From: JAPOXR01 sp964291445
GTDB taxonomy: Bacteria > Pseudomonadota > Alphaproteobacteria > Rhodobacterales > Rhodobacteraceae
Length of the DNA stretch: 64,000 nt
Direction: 5' to 3'
Assembly (NCBI GenBank): GCA_964291445.2
Contig: OZ219864.1
Span: 992,001-1,056,000, forward strand
Numbering within the stretch: the first letter of the stretch is position 1; the number at the start of each line of letters is the position of its first letter. Made by a program: the position numbers and the translations under genes. This document shows, piece after piece, positions 45,048 to 53,373 of the stretch. Under the pieces are notes generated by a model. It made no database searches and was not told the origin of the DNA. It saw only the letters and a program-made list of their open reading frames with translations.

Positions 45048-45200
45048 CGATCAGAAACCAAGACCGGCGAACGGCCCAGGGACAAGAGCCGGACATGTGA
45101 ATCGGGAACCGAAACCGGCAAACGGCCCGAAGGCCAAAGCTGGCATGGCGACCAAATGCCAAGACCGGGAATGGTGATCAGAGGCCGAAGCTGGTATAGG
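45025..45200. repeat. Imperfect direct repeats spanning the ends of two genes
   Basis: Core GGCCAAAGCTGGCATG at 45031-45046 recurs at 45132-45147, and a diverged copy GGCCGAAGCTGGTAT covers 45183-45197 inside the moeA terminus. Around the first two copies AAGACCGG and AACGGCCC also recur (45060-45076, 45107-45128, 45161-45168). The repeats cover the end of the membrane-protein gene, the gap and the last codons of moeA. Confidence 0.6.
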
Positions 45201-46437
45201 GAATGTAGCGCACCTGCTCGCCCCTGCCGACCTGCTGCCGGGCATCTTCCAGTTCGACCAACCCGTCTGACCAGGCAAGGCCGGTGGTCAGACCCGAGCC
45301 TTCCGACTCGAACGCCTCGGCTTCGCCTATCGGGTTCAACCGTGCCCTGATGAATTCCCGCCTGCCGGCCTTCTTCTGCTTGGCAAATGCAGCCGGGACG
45401 GAATACCCCCGCGGCTCGAGCCAGCCGCCACCCGCCAGCAGCCGCAAGGCAGGAAGCACGAAGATCAGCGAGCAGACAAAGGCGGCAACCGGATTGCCGG
45501 GAAGGCCGAAGACCGGCACGCCCTTGCGGATTGCCAGGGCCAGCGGCCGTCCGGGCTTGACGGCGATGCGCCAGATGTTCAGGCTGGCCTCGTCGGACAG
45601 CAGGCTGGAGACATGATCCTCGTCACCGGCCGAGACACCACCGCTGGTGATGATGGCATCGACCTGCCCGGAACAGGAGTCAAGGCGAAGCCTGATGTCG
45701 TCGGGATCATCGCCGGCCATTCCCAAATCGACAGGGTGGAAGCCCAACCTGCCAACCAGCGCCAGCAGCATCGGGCGATTGCAGTCGGGAACGTGATGGG
45801 GGGCCAATTCCCGGCCGACCCTTCGCAATTCCTCTCCGGTCGACAGGATGCCGACCCGCAGGGTCGAGCGGACCACCACCCGGTCTGCCCCGGCAGCTGC
45901 CAAATGGCCGATCCTCGCCGCGTTCAGCCTTGTGCCGGCATCGAGAAGAAGGTCGCCTTCGGCAAAATCCTCGCCCGCCAGCCGGGTGTTCTGGCCAGAC
46001 CGTCGCGGCTTTCGGAAACAGACATGACCATTGTCGATCCGGGTGCTTTCCTCGAGCACGACCGTATCTACCCCCGGCGGCAGGATGGCACCGGTCAGGA
46101 TCCTAACCGCATGACCCGGCTCGAGCCCGGATTCGTGTGGATGCCCGGCCGCCGCCCGGCCGGGCGCAAGTTTCAGCCGGCACTCGTCGCCTTCCCCCAG
46201 CGAATCATGGGCAAATCCATAGCCGTCAATGGCGGAATTCGTTGCCGCCGGGTTCGATCGCCGCGCCGTGACCTTCCCGGCCAGGAACCTGCCTTCGGCG
46301 CTGCCGAGATCCACGGTCTCGACGCTGGCCACGCAACTCAGCCCATCCCTCAGGGCCCGAAGCGCATCGTCGACCGGTGTCCAGTCGACGCCCGGCGGAA
46401 GGGCATGGCTCTCATCTGCAGCCAGCCGGCCGCTCAC
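45178..46437 (-). CDS. moeA: Molybdopterin molybdenumtransferase
   Basis: Inserts molybdate into adenylylated molybdopterin. 419 aa. MoeA blocks: TNSAIDGYGFAHDSL, RILTGAILPPGVDTVVLEES, VGILSTGEELRRVG (PTxxEL-type phosphate loop), ITSGGVSAGDEDHVSSLL and FGLPGNPVAAFVCSLIFVLP. ATG overlaps mobB by four bases. Last gene of fdhD-mobA-mobB-moeA; its final codons (SFGL) are within the local repeat family. Confidence 0.95.
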   Translation of the reverse strand: MSGRLAADESHALPPGVDWTPVDDALRALRDGLSCVASVETVDLGSAEGRFLAGKVTARRSNPAATNSAIDGYGFAHDSLGEGDECRLKLAPGRAAAGHPHESGLEPGHAVRILTGAILPPGVDTVVLEESTRIDNGHVCFRKPRRSGQNTRLAGEDFAEGDLLLDAGTRLNAARIGHLAAAGADRVVVRSTLRVGILSTGEELRRVGRELAPHHVPDCNRPMLLALVGRLGFHPVDLGMAGDDPDDIRLRLDSCSGQVDAIITSGGVSAGDEDHVSSLLSDEASLNIWRIAVKPGRPLALAIRKGVPVFGLPGNPVAAFVCSLIFVLPALRLLAGGGWLEPRGYSVPAAFAKQKKAGRREFIRARLNPIGEAEAFESEGSGLTTGLAWSDGLVELEDARQQVGRGEQVRYIPYTSFGL

Positions 46438-46949
46438 TGCCCCGCCTCCTGCCGATCTGCCAGCCGGTAGTGGTGCATGACCAAATCGGCTATGCCGATG
46501 ATATCGTCGAGGCTGAACACCGGCAGGTTGGCCGCCGGCGTCGGCGAGTCGGAGGCAATGGCGAAGACGGCCGGATCATCATCGCACAGGGCAGGACCTG
46601 CCGCCGCCTGCCGCCTGGTCTCGATCTTCGGATGCGGCTCGCCCTTGAAGCCTTCCACGATGACCAGGTCGGCTGGTGACAATTGCGCGAGCAGTTGGTC
46701 AAGTCCGGGTTCAGCTCCCGGATTCTCGTGGATCAGCGCCCAGCGTTTCGAGGACGAGACCAGCACTTCGCCGGCTCCCGCCTTCCGGTGTCGGTGGCTG
46801 TCGGTGCCCGGTTGGTCGGTATCGAAACCGTGATGCGCATGCTTGATGGTGGCAATCGCCAGGCCCCGTGAGGCAAGCTCCCGGATCAGCCTTTCGGTCA
46901 AGCGGGTCTTCCCGGAATTCTTCCAACCGGCGATTCCGAGAACCTTCAT
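46434..46949 (-). CDS. mobB: Molybdopterin-guanine dinucleotide biosynthesis protein MobB
   Basis: 171 aa GTP-binding adaptor that assists MobA. P-loop GIAGWKNSGKTRLTERLI at the very N-terminus, TIKHAHHGFDTDQPGTDSHR and LVIVEGFKGEPHPKIE are the classical MobB segments. ATG 46949 overlaps the mobA stop by four bases; the frame continues upstream but over the mobA gene. Confidence 0.95.
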   Translation of the reverse strand: MKVLGIAGWKNSGKTRLTERLIRELASRGLAIATIKHAHHGFDTDQPGTDSHRHRKAGAGEVLVSSSKRWALIHENPGAEPGLDQLLAQLSPADLVIVEGFKGEPHPKIETRRQAAAGPALCDDDPAVFAIASDSPTPAANLPVFSLDDIIGIADLVMHHYRLADRQEAGQ

Positions 46950-47605
46950 CCGGCCGCCGCCTCCAGCATCAGCGCCGCCGCCTCCAGATCGTCCGGCCGG
47001 TTGATGTTGAAGAAGGGGTCGACAGGCACACAAGGAAACTCGGCAGGAACCGTCCAGTGGGTGTCGGTCCAGTCGAGTATCTTGCGCACACCGCCCCGCA
47101 GCGCCCCTTCGAGGTCTTCCATCAACCCGGTATCCCATAGCCCGAATGTCGGATGCAGGTGCAGTTTGCCGCTGTCGTCGCGGGATGCGGCCAGGACGAT
47201 CGAGGCCGACTGCAACTCGGCGGCCTGTGCCAGGTTCCGGACTAGGATGTCGGGAAAGAACGGCGTATCGCCGGCCACCGAGACGATCTGCGAGTGGCCA
47301 TGGCGCCGTGCCCAACGCATGCCGGCCAGGATGCCGGCCAGGGGGCCAAGCCGCCCGTCATCATCGTCGCCGATCACCGGAAGGCCGAATGACCCGAACC
47401 TTGCAGGATCGCCATTGGCATTGATGACCGCCGCCGCCACCTGTGGCGCCAGCCGGTCAACAACACGGGCCAGCAATGTCTTTCCCCCCAGTTCGAGAAA
47501 GGTCTTTTCCTGTCCGCCCATGCGGGTGGAGTTGCCGCCCGCCAGCACCACCCCTACCGGCCGCCCGGCCGCCCGACCCCGTTTCGCCCCACCACTCATC
47601 TTCAA
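46946..47605 (-). CDS. mobA: Molybdenum cofactor guanylyltransferase
   Basis: Attaches GMP to Mo-molybdopterin to form MGD for formate dehydrogenase, DMSO-reductase-type enzymes. 219 aa. Nucleotide signature GVVLAGGNSTRMGGQEKTFL, PVIGDDDDGRLGPLAGILAG, and VSVAGDTPFFP with the metal-binding Asp. Overlaps fdhD and mobB by four bases each, an unbroken translationally coupled chain. Confidence 0.95.
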   Translation of the reverse strand: MKMSGGAKRGRAAGRPVGVVLAGGNSTRMGGQEKTFLELGGKTLLARVVDRLAPQVAAAVINANGDPARFGSFGLPVIGDDDDGRLGPLAGILAGMRWARRHGHSQIVSVAGDTPFFPDILVRNLAQAAELQSASIVLAASRDDSGKLHLHPTFGLWDTGLMEDLEGALRGGVRKILDWTDTHWTVPAEFPCVPVDPFFNINRPDDLEAAALMLEAAAG

Positions 47606-48483
47606 GTCGCCGCCTTGCGGTGAAAGCGCCGGTCTTCCTCGTCAATGCTCGCCGCATCGGCGTCCCGGACCAGGCAGTGTTCGCCGGAAAGGCACAGGAA
47701 GCGCCGGCCACGCAATCGCCCGATCAGTGTAAGATTGACCTGCCTGGCAATCTCCACTCCCCAGGCGGTAAATCCCGATCGAGAGGCGAGAGACGGAATT
47801 CCCATTCGCGCCGTCTTGAGGATCATTTCCGAGGTGAGGCGTCCGGTCGTGTAGAGAATCTTGTCGTCCCCCTTCACCCCGTTGGCAAGCATCCATCCCG
47901 CCACCTTGTCAACCGCGTTATGGCGCCCGACATCCTCCATGTAGACGAGCGGTGTGTTCCGGTGGCACAGCACGGTCCCGTGAATTGCTCCCGCCTCCAG
48001 GTAGAGACTCGGCGTGGTATTGATCGTCCTGGCCAAATCGTAGAGCCAGGATGTCCTGAGCGGCGCATCGGGCAGACTCACCCCTTCCACCAACTCGAGC
48101 ATGTCGCCGAACACGGTGCCGACGGCACAGCCGCTGGTGCGGGTCTTCTTGCGGATCTTGTCCTCGTGACCGGTGACGCTTGCGGTCCGAACCACCACCG
48201 CCTCCGCCTCCGGATCATGGTCAATCCGGACCACGTCCTTCATGTCGTGCAGCATGCCCTGATTGTAAAGGAACCCGGCGGCAAGATGTTGCGGATAATC
48301 GCCGATCGTCATCGCGGTGACGATTTCCGTCGCATTCAGGAAGATCGTCAGCGGTCGCTCCTCGACAACCCCGGTCTCGCTCACCTCGCCCCGATGATCA
48401 ACCCCGGTCACCTTGCGGGTCAATCCGGCCACCGTCGGGTCCGGCGCGACCAGGTAATCCGGACAATTGCCAGGCGGCCTCAT
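47602..48483 (-). CDS. fdhD: Formate dehydrogenase sulfurtransferase FdhD
   Basis: Transfers sulfur from IscS to the molybdenum cofactor of formate dehydrogenase. 293 aa. Blocks RPLTIFLNATEIVTAMTIGD, AAGFLYNQGMLHD, YMEDVGRHNAVDKVAGWML and TTGRLTSEMILKTARMGIPS. The cysteine loop reads RTSGCAVGTVFGD, with a single Cys where E. coli has CxxC; only that first Cys is available as persulfide carrier. First gene of the Mo-cofactor operon. No formate dehydrogenase gene is in the window. Confidence 0.94.
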   Translation of the reverse strand: MRPPGNCPDYLVAPDPTVAGLTRKVTGVDHRGEVSETGVVEERPLTIFLNATEIVTAMTIGDYPQHLAAGFLYNQGMLHDMKDVVRIDHDPEAEAVVVRTASVTGHEDKIRKKTRTSGCAVGTVFGDMLELVEGVSLPDAPLRTSWLYDLARTINTTPSLYLEAGAIHGTVLCHRNTPLVYMEDVGRHNAVDKVAGWMLANGVKGDDKILYTTGRLTSEMILKTARMGIPSLASRSGFTAWGVEIARQVNLTLIGRLRGRRFLCLSGEHCLVRDADAASIDEEDRRFHRKAAT

Positions 48484-49072
48484 CCATCATCTCGCCGGCG
48501 GCAAGACCAGTCACACCCCACCGCCTTCGCAAGGCGGCCCTGGCATCCGGCATGCCATGCCGGACCAGGGGGTTCGTGCTCAAGGAAAAAGGACATTGAC
48601 CCACCATGCGGCGAGATCTGCAAGGGTCCCGCAATCCCCGCCTCCCCCGTCCCCGGACGGAAAGAAAGGCTTCATCGCATTTCATGCGCAAAGAAAGGAA
48701 TTTGCAACCCCCACTCGCCGGGCCATTCCTGCGGCCAGCAACCCTCGTATGACCAGAATCAGAGAGTAGAGAAGAAAAGGAAGTTGTACATTGTACCGCG
48801 GGCCTTCCTGTGGAAAACTCCGCGGTTGCCGAGCAGCTTCCAAGTCTCCATTCTTCACACGGGATCGCCGTCGCCAGCTGTCACTGACTGACTTCCGGCA
48901 ACGACGAAGCGGGGTGCATGCCCCGCAAGGCGGGTCGGACCGATAGCAACCTGGATCACGAAAGTGGATCCGTGGGCAAGCATGGTCGGCCCGCCTTCCC
49001 GTTAGTCTCCCGGGTCCTGGATGGATGCCTGGGTTAGAGGCCGGATCATCGCGAGAATAGGAGCGGGAGACC
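48484..49072. other. Region between fdhD and IS110 transposase
   Basis: No protein gene supported on either strand. The right part (from roughly 48850) belongs to the insertion element and contains the hairpins proposed as bridge RNA; the left part should contain the fdhD promoter. The exact left end of the element could not be fixed because IS110 elements lack terminal inverted repeats. Confidence 0.5.
48890..49072 (+). ncRNA. Candidate bridge RNA of the IS110 element
   Basis: The non-coding DNA before the transposase contains compact hairpins: GCGGGG-TGCATG-CCCCGC (48909-48926) and a GGATCAC/GTGGATCC stem with a GAAA tetraloop and one bulged G (48953-48971), followed by further GC-rich complementary segments around 49008-49045. 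IS110-group elements such as IS621 transcribe a guide (bridge) RNA from the same position, with loops that bind target and donor DNA. The assignment rests on position, family and foldability; loop-to-target matching was not possible. Confidence 0.4.
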
Positions 49073-50011
49073 ATGAGCAAGCTAGTCGCAGGCATCGATG
49101 TCAGCAAGGACAATCTCGACATCCATCTGGATGGAGAGGACAGGAGACTTCCCAATAACCGGGACGGCTTCCGGGCCATAGCCAGATGGTTCCGGGACCG
49201 CCGGCCCGACCGGGTCATCCTCGAGGCCACCGGGCGCTATCACCGGGCACTCCTGCAATCCCTGCATGCGAAAGGCTTTGCCGTCTGCGTCGCCGGCCCC
49301 CGCCAGTCCAGGGATTTTGCCAAAGCCAGCGGAAAGCTGGCCAAGACCGACCGGGTCGATGCCAGGATGCTGGCGGCCTTCGGCGCCGCCTTTGCCGACC
49401 TGCCGCTCACGCAGCCGCGGGGCAGTCTCCTCGATCACCTCGGTGACATGCTGGTGGCACGGGAAATGCTCGTGGATCAGCGGGCGCAATTGCGGACAAC
49501 CTTCTCCGAGCTTGGCGATCCGGTGTCGAGGAGGCGGCTTCCCCGCATCATCGCCATGCATGACCGGGAGATCGGGCACTATGACAAGGCGATCAGGGAG
49601 TTGATATCCGGCGATTCCGCCCATGCCGAGAGTTATCGGATCCTGACCTCGATCCCGGGCATCGGGCCGGTGACCGCGGCGGCGCTGATCTCGTGGATGG
49701 CCGAGCTCGGCAGCATCGGCAATCGCCAGGCAGCGGCGCTCATCGGCGTGGCGCCATTCGCCCGCGACAGCGGGGTTCATTCCGGGGCGCGGCACGTGGC
49801 CGGCGGGCGCAGGAGACCAAGGGATGTGCTCTACATGGCCGCGCTTTCGGCGAAGTCGCACAATCCGCAGATGATTGCCCTCTACCAGCGGCTGCGGGAG
49901 CGGGGCAAGCACCACAAGGTGGCGCTGGTGGCGGTGATGCGCAAGCTCATCGTCACCGCCAACGCGCTGCTGCGGGATCGCCGGACCTGGTCGGAGCGGG
50001 CACCGGCCTGA
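49073..50011 (+). CDS. IS110-family DEDD recombinase (transposase)
   Basis: 312 aa. RuvC-like domain with the DEDD tetrad in place: Asp9 (LVAGIDVSKDNLDIHL), Glu51 (VILEATGRYHRAL), Asp93 and Asp96 (AKTDRVDARMLAAFG). C-terminal Transposase_20 domain: RILTSIPGIGPVTAAALIS, then GVAPFARDSGVHSGAR with the catalytic Ser233, and RKLIVTANALLRDRR. No frameshift or truncation, so the element may be active. Preceded by GGGAG before the ATG. The family uses an RNA-guided mechanism rather than terminal inverted repeats. Confidence 0.95.
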   Translation: MSKLVAGIDVSKDNLDIHLDGEDRRLPNNRDGFRAIARWFRDRRPDRVILEATGRYHRALLQSLHAKGFAVCVAGPRQSRDFAKASGKLAKTDRVDARMLAAFGAAFADLPLTQPRGSLLDHLGDMLVAREMLVDQRAQLRTTFSELGDPVSRRRLPRIIAMHDREIGHYDKAIRELISGDSAHAESYRILTSIPGIGPVTAAALISWMAELGSIGNRQAAALIGVAPFARDSGVHSGARHVAGGRRRPRDVLYMAALSAKSHNPQMIALYQRLRERGKHHKVALVAVMRKLIVTANALLRDRRTWSERAPA

Positions 50012-50525
50012 CATCATCCGCCGCCGGGGCGGACTTCATGAGGCGGATGCTTCCCGCTGCCTGTGGCAGCGGGGCAGAATGGCGCGTCTGCCGGCACGGG
50101 CGGGCTGTGGAGAACCACTGTATGGCCCGTGTATGGATTTGTATAAACCCGGGACAACTTCAAAAAAACCCCTTGCAGGCAGACATGGATGCTTGCCCCA
50201 TCCGACTCACCGGCCCCGGCCTTCCGGTCTCCGGCCAGGAACACGGAACGGCAATCGATGATGGCGGCGATAATTCGCCCCGCCTTCCATCGCCGAGCCC
50301 CCATAGGGCGATGACCATGTCCTGCCATGCGCCAGGGCAGATGTCTTGTCCGGCCGTCGTTCCGGTGCCAGCCAGGAACCGGACAATGGGTTCGGCTCCC
50401 GTTGGTCGACCGCCCCAGGGGATGAGGCCGATCGCCAACCCGCGGAGGCAGCCAGGATTGTCCTGGGCGGTGATTTTCGCCAACCACCGCTCCCGGGATG
50501 GGGACCGGTTGCCGTTGGTCTTCGA
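50012..50525. other. Right flank of IS110 element and intergenic DNA
   Basis: No gene supported. Starts with two strong hairpins (50015-50049 and 50053-50073). A stretch with repeated GTATGG/GTATAAA and a run of A/C follows (50117-50172), which may be the element's right end or the 3' region of the aldolase operon. The rest shows nothing recognisable. Confidence 0.5.
50015..50073 (+). repeat. Two consecutive hairpins after the IS110 transposase
   Basis: CATCCGCC (50015-50022) pairs with GGCGGATG (50042-50049); CCCGCTGCC (50053-50061) pairs with GGCAGCGGG (50065-50073) around a TGT loop. Both stems are perfect. There is no T-run, so they are more likely structural parts of the element's end, or a factor-assisted stop, than an ordinary terminator. 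Confidence 0.6.
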
Positions 50526-51365
50526 TTACGCGCCTGCCGCCGGGCCGAGGGAGGAGATGATATGGCGGGCTGCGTCCCGGATTGGCTGCTCGGTCTCCTG
50601 CAGCAGTTCGATCCGGTCAAAGCGGTCGGGATGCGCATCCGCCGCCCGGCGCAGCGCCTGTCCGAAAAGCATCCTGAGTTCGGTCCCGATGTTGAACTTG
50701 CATACGCTGGTCGTCGTTGCCAGCCGCCGGCGTTGGTCATGGTCGATTCCCGAACCGCCATGCAACACCAGCGGGATATCGACACTGGCCTCGATGTCCC
50801 GCAAGCTGTCAAGATCGATGGATGACGATTTCCGCTGCTGCAGATGGACGTTTCCGACCGACACCGCGACGGCGTCGATGCCGGTCTCGGTGGCAAACCG
50901 TCCTGCCTGATGCGGATCGGTGCGGGTGGAGGATTCTCCGCCCGCATAGCCGACAAATCCGATTTCGCCCTCGCAGGAGATGTCGGCTGTGGCGGCCATC
51001 GCCGCCACTTCGGCAGTCAATTCAATATTGCGCTCGATCCGGTGCCGCGAGCCATCGAACATGACCGAGGTAAATCCGCAATCGATCGCCTGCCGGCACT
51101 CGTCGAGGGAGTAGCCATGATCGAGATGGGCGACCACCGGAACGCCGGCGCCTTCGCCGAGATGGCGAAACATGGCCGCCAGGACGGGAAGCGGGGTGTG
51201 GCGACGGCAGCCGGGGCCTGCCTGCAGGATGACCGGCAACTGTTCGAGTTCTGCGGCATCGACAAATGCGCGCGCGTCCTCCCATCCAAGCACGACCAGC
51301 CCGGCCACGGCATATCCGTCATGCAGGGCCGGCTGCAGGACCCTGGCCAGCGTCGCCATGGTCAT
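50526..51365 (-). CDS. Class II fructose-bisphosphate aldolase family protein (IolJ-like)
   Basis: 279 aa zinc-dependent aldolase. Metal/substrate motifs: VPVVAHLDHGYSLDECRQAI, FTSVMFDGSRHRIERNIELT, CEGEIGFVGYAGGESS, VSVGNVHLQQ, and LVLHGGSGIDHDQRRRL. The family includes FbaA, KbaY/GatY and IolJ (2-deoxy-5-keto-gluconate-6-phosphate aldolase). Its ATG overlaps the iolB stop (ATGA), and iolC precedes, so the IolJ reaction (cleavage to dihydroxyacetone phosphate and malonate semialdehyde) is the most likely, by context. Last gene of the five-gene unit. Confidence 0.85.
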   Translation of the reverse strand: MTMATLARVLQPALHDGYAVAGLVVLGWEDARAFVDAAELEQLPVILQAGPGCRRHTPLPVLAAMFRHLGEGAGVPVVAHLDHGYSLDECRQAIDCGFTSVMFDGSRHRIERNIELTAEVAAMAATADISCEGEIGFVGYAGGESSTRTDPHQAGRFATETGIDAVAVSVGNVHLQQRKSSSIDLDSLRDIEASVDIPLVLHGGSGIDHDQRRRLATTTSVCKFNIGTELRMLFGQALRRAADAHPDRFDRIELLQETEQPIRDAARHIISSLGPAAGA

Positions 51366-52204
51366 TTGAACTTGGCAACCATGTCGAGAATTCCGGGAAT
51401 GCTGTGCAGCTGGTCGGCGTGGTCGGGTTGAAAATACTGCTTGAGGCTTCGCTGACTCAGCCCGCCCAGTATGGTGAAGTAGTACATCTCGTAGCCAGGC
51501 AGAACCGCGCATGGATGATAGCCGTGGTCGATGCAGATGGTTGAGCCGTCAACCACGTGGTAGGCATCGCCCGCCCGCCCGTCCTGGCGCTGCAGCATCT
51601 GCAGCCCGGAGCCACGCCGGGGCCTGAACCGGAAATTGTAGGTTTCGTCGTGGCGGGTCTCGTCCGGCAGCCGGTCGGTGTCATGCTTGTGCGAGGGAAA
51701 GCCGGACCATCCTCCCTGGCCAACCGTGAACAGTTCCGAAACCAGCAATCGCCCGACCCGTCCGCGCTGTTTCTGCCCCAGGATGTGCTTGATCTTCCGA
51801 TGGGTCTTGGTCTCGTCCGAGCCATATTGCACCAGGTCCAGATCCTCGGCCCGCACGGCAAACGCCTCCAGTTCGGTCTCGTGGCGGGCGCCGGCCACGA
51901 ACACCTCGCAATTGCCGGATACGCAGATCATTCTGGCCTGGTGGCCGGACGGAACATACACCCCTTCCGGCTCGCCGTCCCAGACATCCAGGCGGCGATT
52001 GCCGATTCCGGCGAAGGTTCTGCCTCCGGTCTCGACATCGATGGTTCCGGTTGCCGGCACGATGCAGGTCTCGTAGCCCGGAACCGAGTAGCTGAATTCC
52101 TCGTTCGATTTCAGCTTGACGATGTTGAAATAGTTCAGCGGAACGGTGTCGTTTCCGGCGTCGACAATCGGCCGGTTCCCGTTGTCAAAGGGAGGAATGT
52201 GCAT
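51362..52204 (-). CDS. iolB: 5-deoxy-glucuronate isomerase-like protein (KduI/IolB family)
   Basis: 280 aa double-cupin protein. Metal ligands appear in SGFPSHKHDTDRLPDETRHD and the C-terminal DHGYHPCAVLPGYEMYYFTI. Converts 5-deoxyglucuronate to 5-keto-2-deoxygluconate in the inositol pathway. The N-terminal half (FSYSVPGYETCIVPATGTID) is divergent from the other IolB at 63056-63862, so this copy may act on a related acid. ATG 52204 lies within iolC (20-base overlap). Confidence 0.88.
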   Translation of the reverse strand: MHIPPFDNGNRPIVDAGNDTVPLNYFNIVKLKSNEEFSYSVPGYETCIVPATGTIDVETGGRTFAGIGNRRLDVWDGEPEGVYVPSGHQARMICVSGNCEVFVAGARHETELEAFAVRAEDLDLVQYGSDETKTHRKIKHILGQKQRGRVGRLLVSELFTVGQGGWSGFPSHKHDTDRLPDETRHDETYNFRFRPRRGSGLQMLQRQDGRAGDAYHVVDGSTICIDHGYHPCAVLPGYEMYYFTILGGLSQRSLKQYFQPDHADQLHSIPGILDMVAKFK

Positions 52205-53201
52205 GGCTCTCGATCTTCCTGCGCCTGATGTCGGGGCGGGGATGGGCCGACAGGAATCGGTCGACCTCGGCGCAGTCCGGCATGGCCGGCGCGCAGCCGA
52301 CCCGGGATACGACCATGGCGGCGCTGGCATTGCCGCGGATCACCGACTCCTCAAGCGAATATCCGCTGGCCAGGCCGGCAACGAATCCGCCCATGAATCC
52401 ATCGCCGGCGCCGATCGGCTTGAGAGTATCGACCGCGAACACGCCGGTCCTGGTCTCGGTGCCGCCGGAGATGGTGATGGCGCCGTGCTCGCCCATCTTG
52501 TACACGGCGACGGCAGCGGTTGATGCTGCCAGCTGGCGCGCCTTGCGCAGCCCGTCGCCCTGCTTGCCGGCCATGAAATCGAACTCGACATCGTTGCCGA
52601 TGACGATGTCGCAGAGTGATCCGGCCTGGCCCAGGGTTTCGGCGGCCTCGGCATCCGACGCCCAGGAATGCGGTCGGTAATCAATGTCGATGATGGTCAC
52701 CAGGCCGGCCTGGCGGGCCAGCTCGAACCCCCGGAAGGCGGCGCTGCGTGACGGCTCCTCGGCAAGGACGGTGCCGGTCGCAATCAGCCCTCCATACCGG
52801 CGGTAGTCGACGGCCTCGACATCCTTCACCGTCATCCGGAAATCGGCCGCCCGGTTCCGGTAGAGAACGCATTGATGGTCCTCGACCCTGCTGTCTGCAA
52901 CCGCCATCGAGGTTCGGAACACCCCGGAAACAACCCGGACATGGTCACGATTGACCCCGTACCTGTCCAGCTGGCCCAGGCAAAACCGGCCGACGGCATC
53001 ATCGGAGACAGTCGTGACCAGCGCAGAGCTGCCGCCTTGTCTGGTGATGGCGACGGCGATGTTTGCCGAGGAGCCGCCAAGACAGGCAACGAAGCGTTCG
53101 GTGGTCTCGACGCTCGTACCCGGCGGGTCGGCATAGAGGTCCATGCCTGCCCGACCCAACACGACGACGCGGCCGCACTCAAGTGCCGACAACCCGCTCA
53201 T
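52185..53201 (-). CDS. iolC: 5-dehydro-2-deoxygluconokinase-like PfkB kinase
   Basis: 338 aa. PfkB motifs FVACLGGSSANIAVAITRQG and LKPIGAGDGFMGGFVAGLAS; N-terminus RVVVLGRAGMDLYADPPGTS is typical of IolC. Phosphorylates 5-keto-2-deoxygluconate before aldol cleavage. ATG 53201 chosen; the longer frame to 53510 has no family similarity. Overlaps iolB and lies 172 bases after the Rieske gene. Confidence 0.9.
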   Translation of the reverse strand: MSGLSALECGRVVVLGRAGMDLYADPPGTSVETTERFVACLGGSSANIAVAITRQGGSSALVTTVSDDAVGRFCLGQLDRYGVNRDHVRVVSGVFRTSMAVADSRVEDHQCVLYRNRAADFRMTVKDVEAVDYRRYGGLIATGTVLAEEPSRSAAFRGFELARQAGLVTIIDIDYRPHSWASDAEAAETLGQAGSLCDIVIGNDVEFDFMAGKQGDGLRKARQLAASTAAVAVYKMGEHGAITISGGTETRTGVFAVDTLKPIGAGDGFMGGFVAGLASGYSLEESVIRGNASAAMVVSRVGCAPAMPDCAEVDRFLSAHPRPDIRRRKIESHAHSSL

Positions 53202-53373
53202 CGTCGAATGGAGACCAGTCGGGGATGGCCGGCCTGTCCGGGAAACATGCAGCAACCCGCCAGGCGATCCCTGGCCTGCCCGCGCCGGCCGTTGATGGTC
53301 TGGCCCGGGCGCATGCCGTGTCCCGGCCGGCGGGCCCGGCTTTCGATGATTTGACCCAGGTGCATTCTGTGGC

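Noticed and set aside
49082..50017. 311-residue frame antisense to the IS110 transposase
   Set aside because: Shadow of the transposase; no recognisable domain.
50160..50180. A-rich run after the IS110 hairpins considered as an intrinsic terminator for the aldolase operon
   Set aside because: On the relevant minus strand the T-rich run is not preceded by a matching GC-rich stem.
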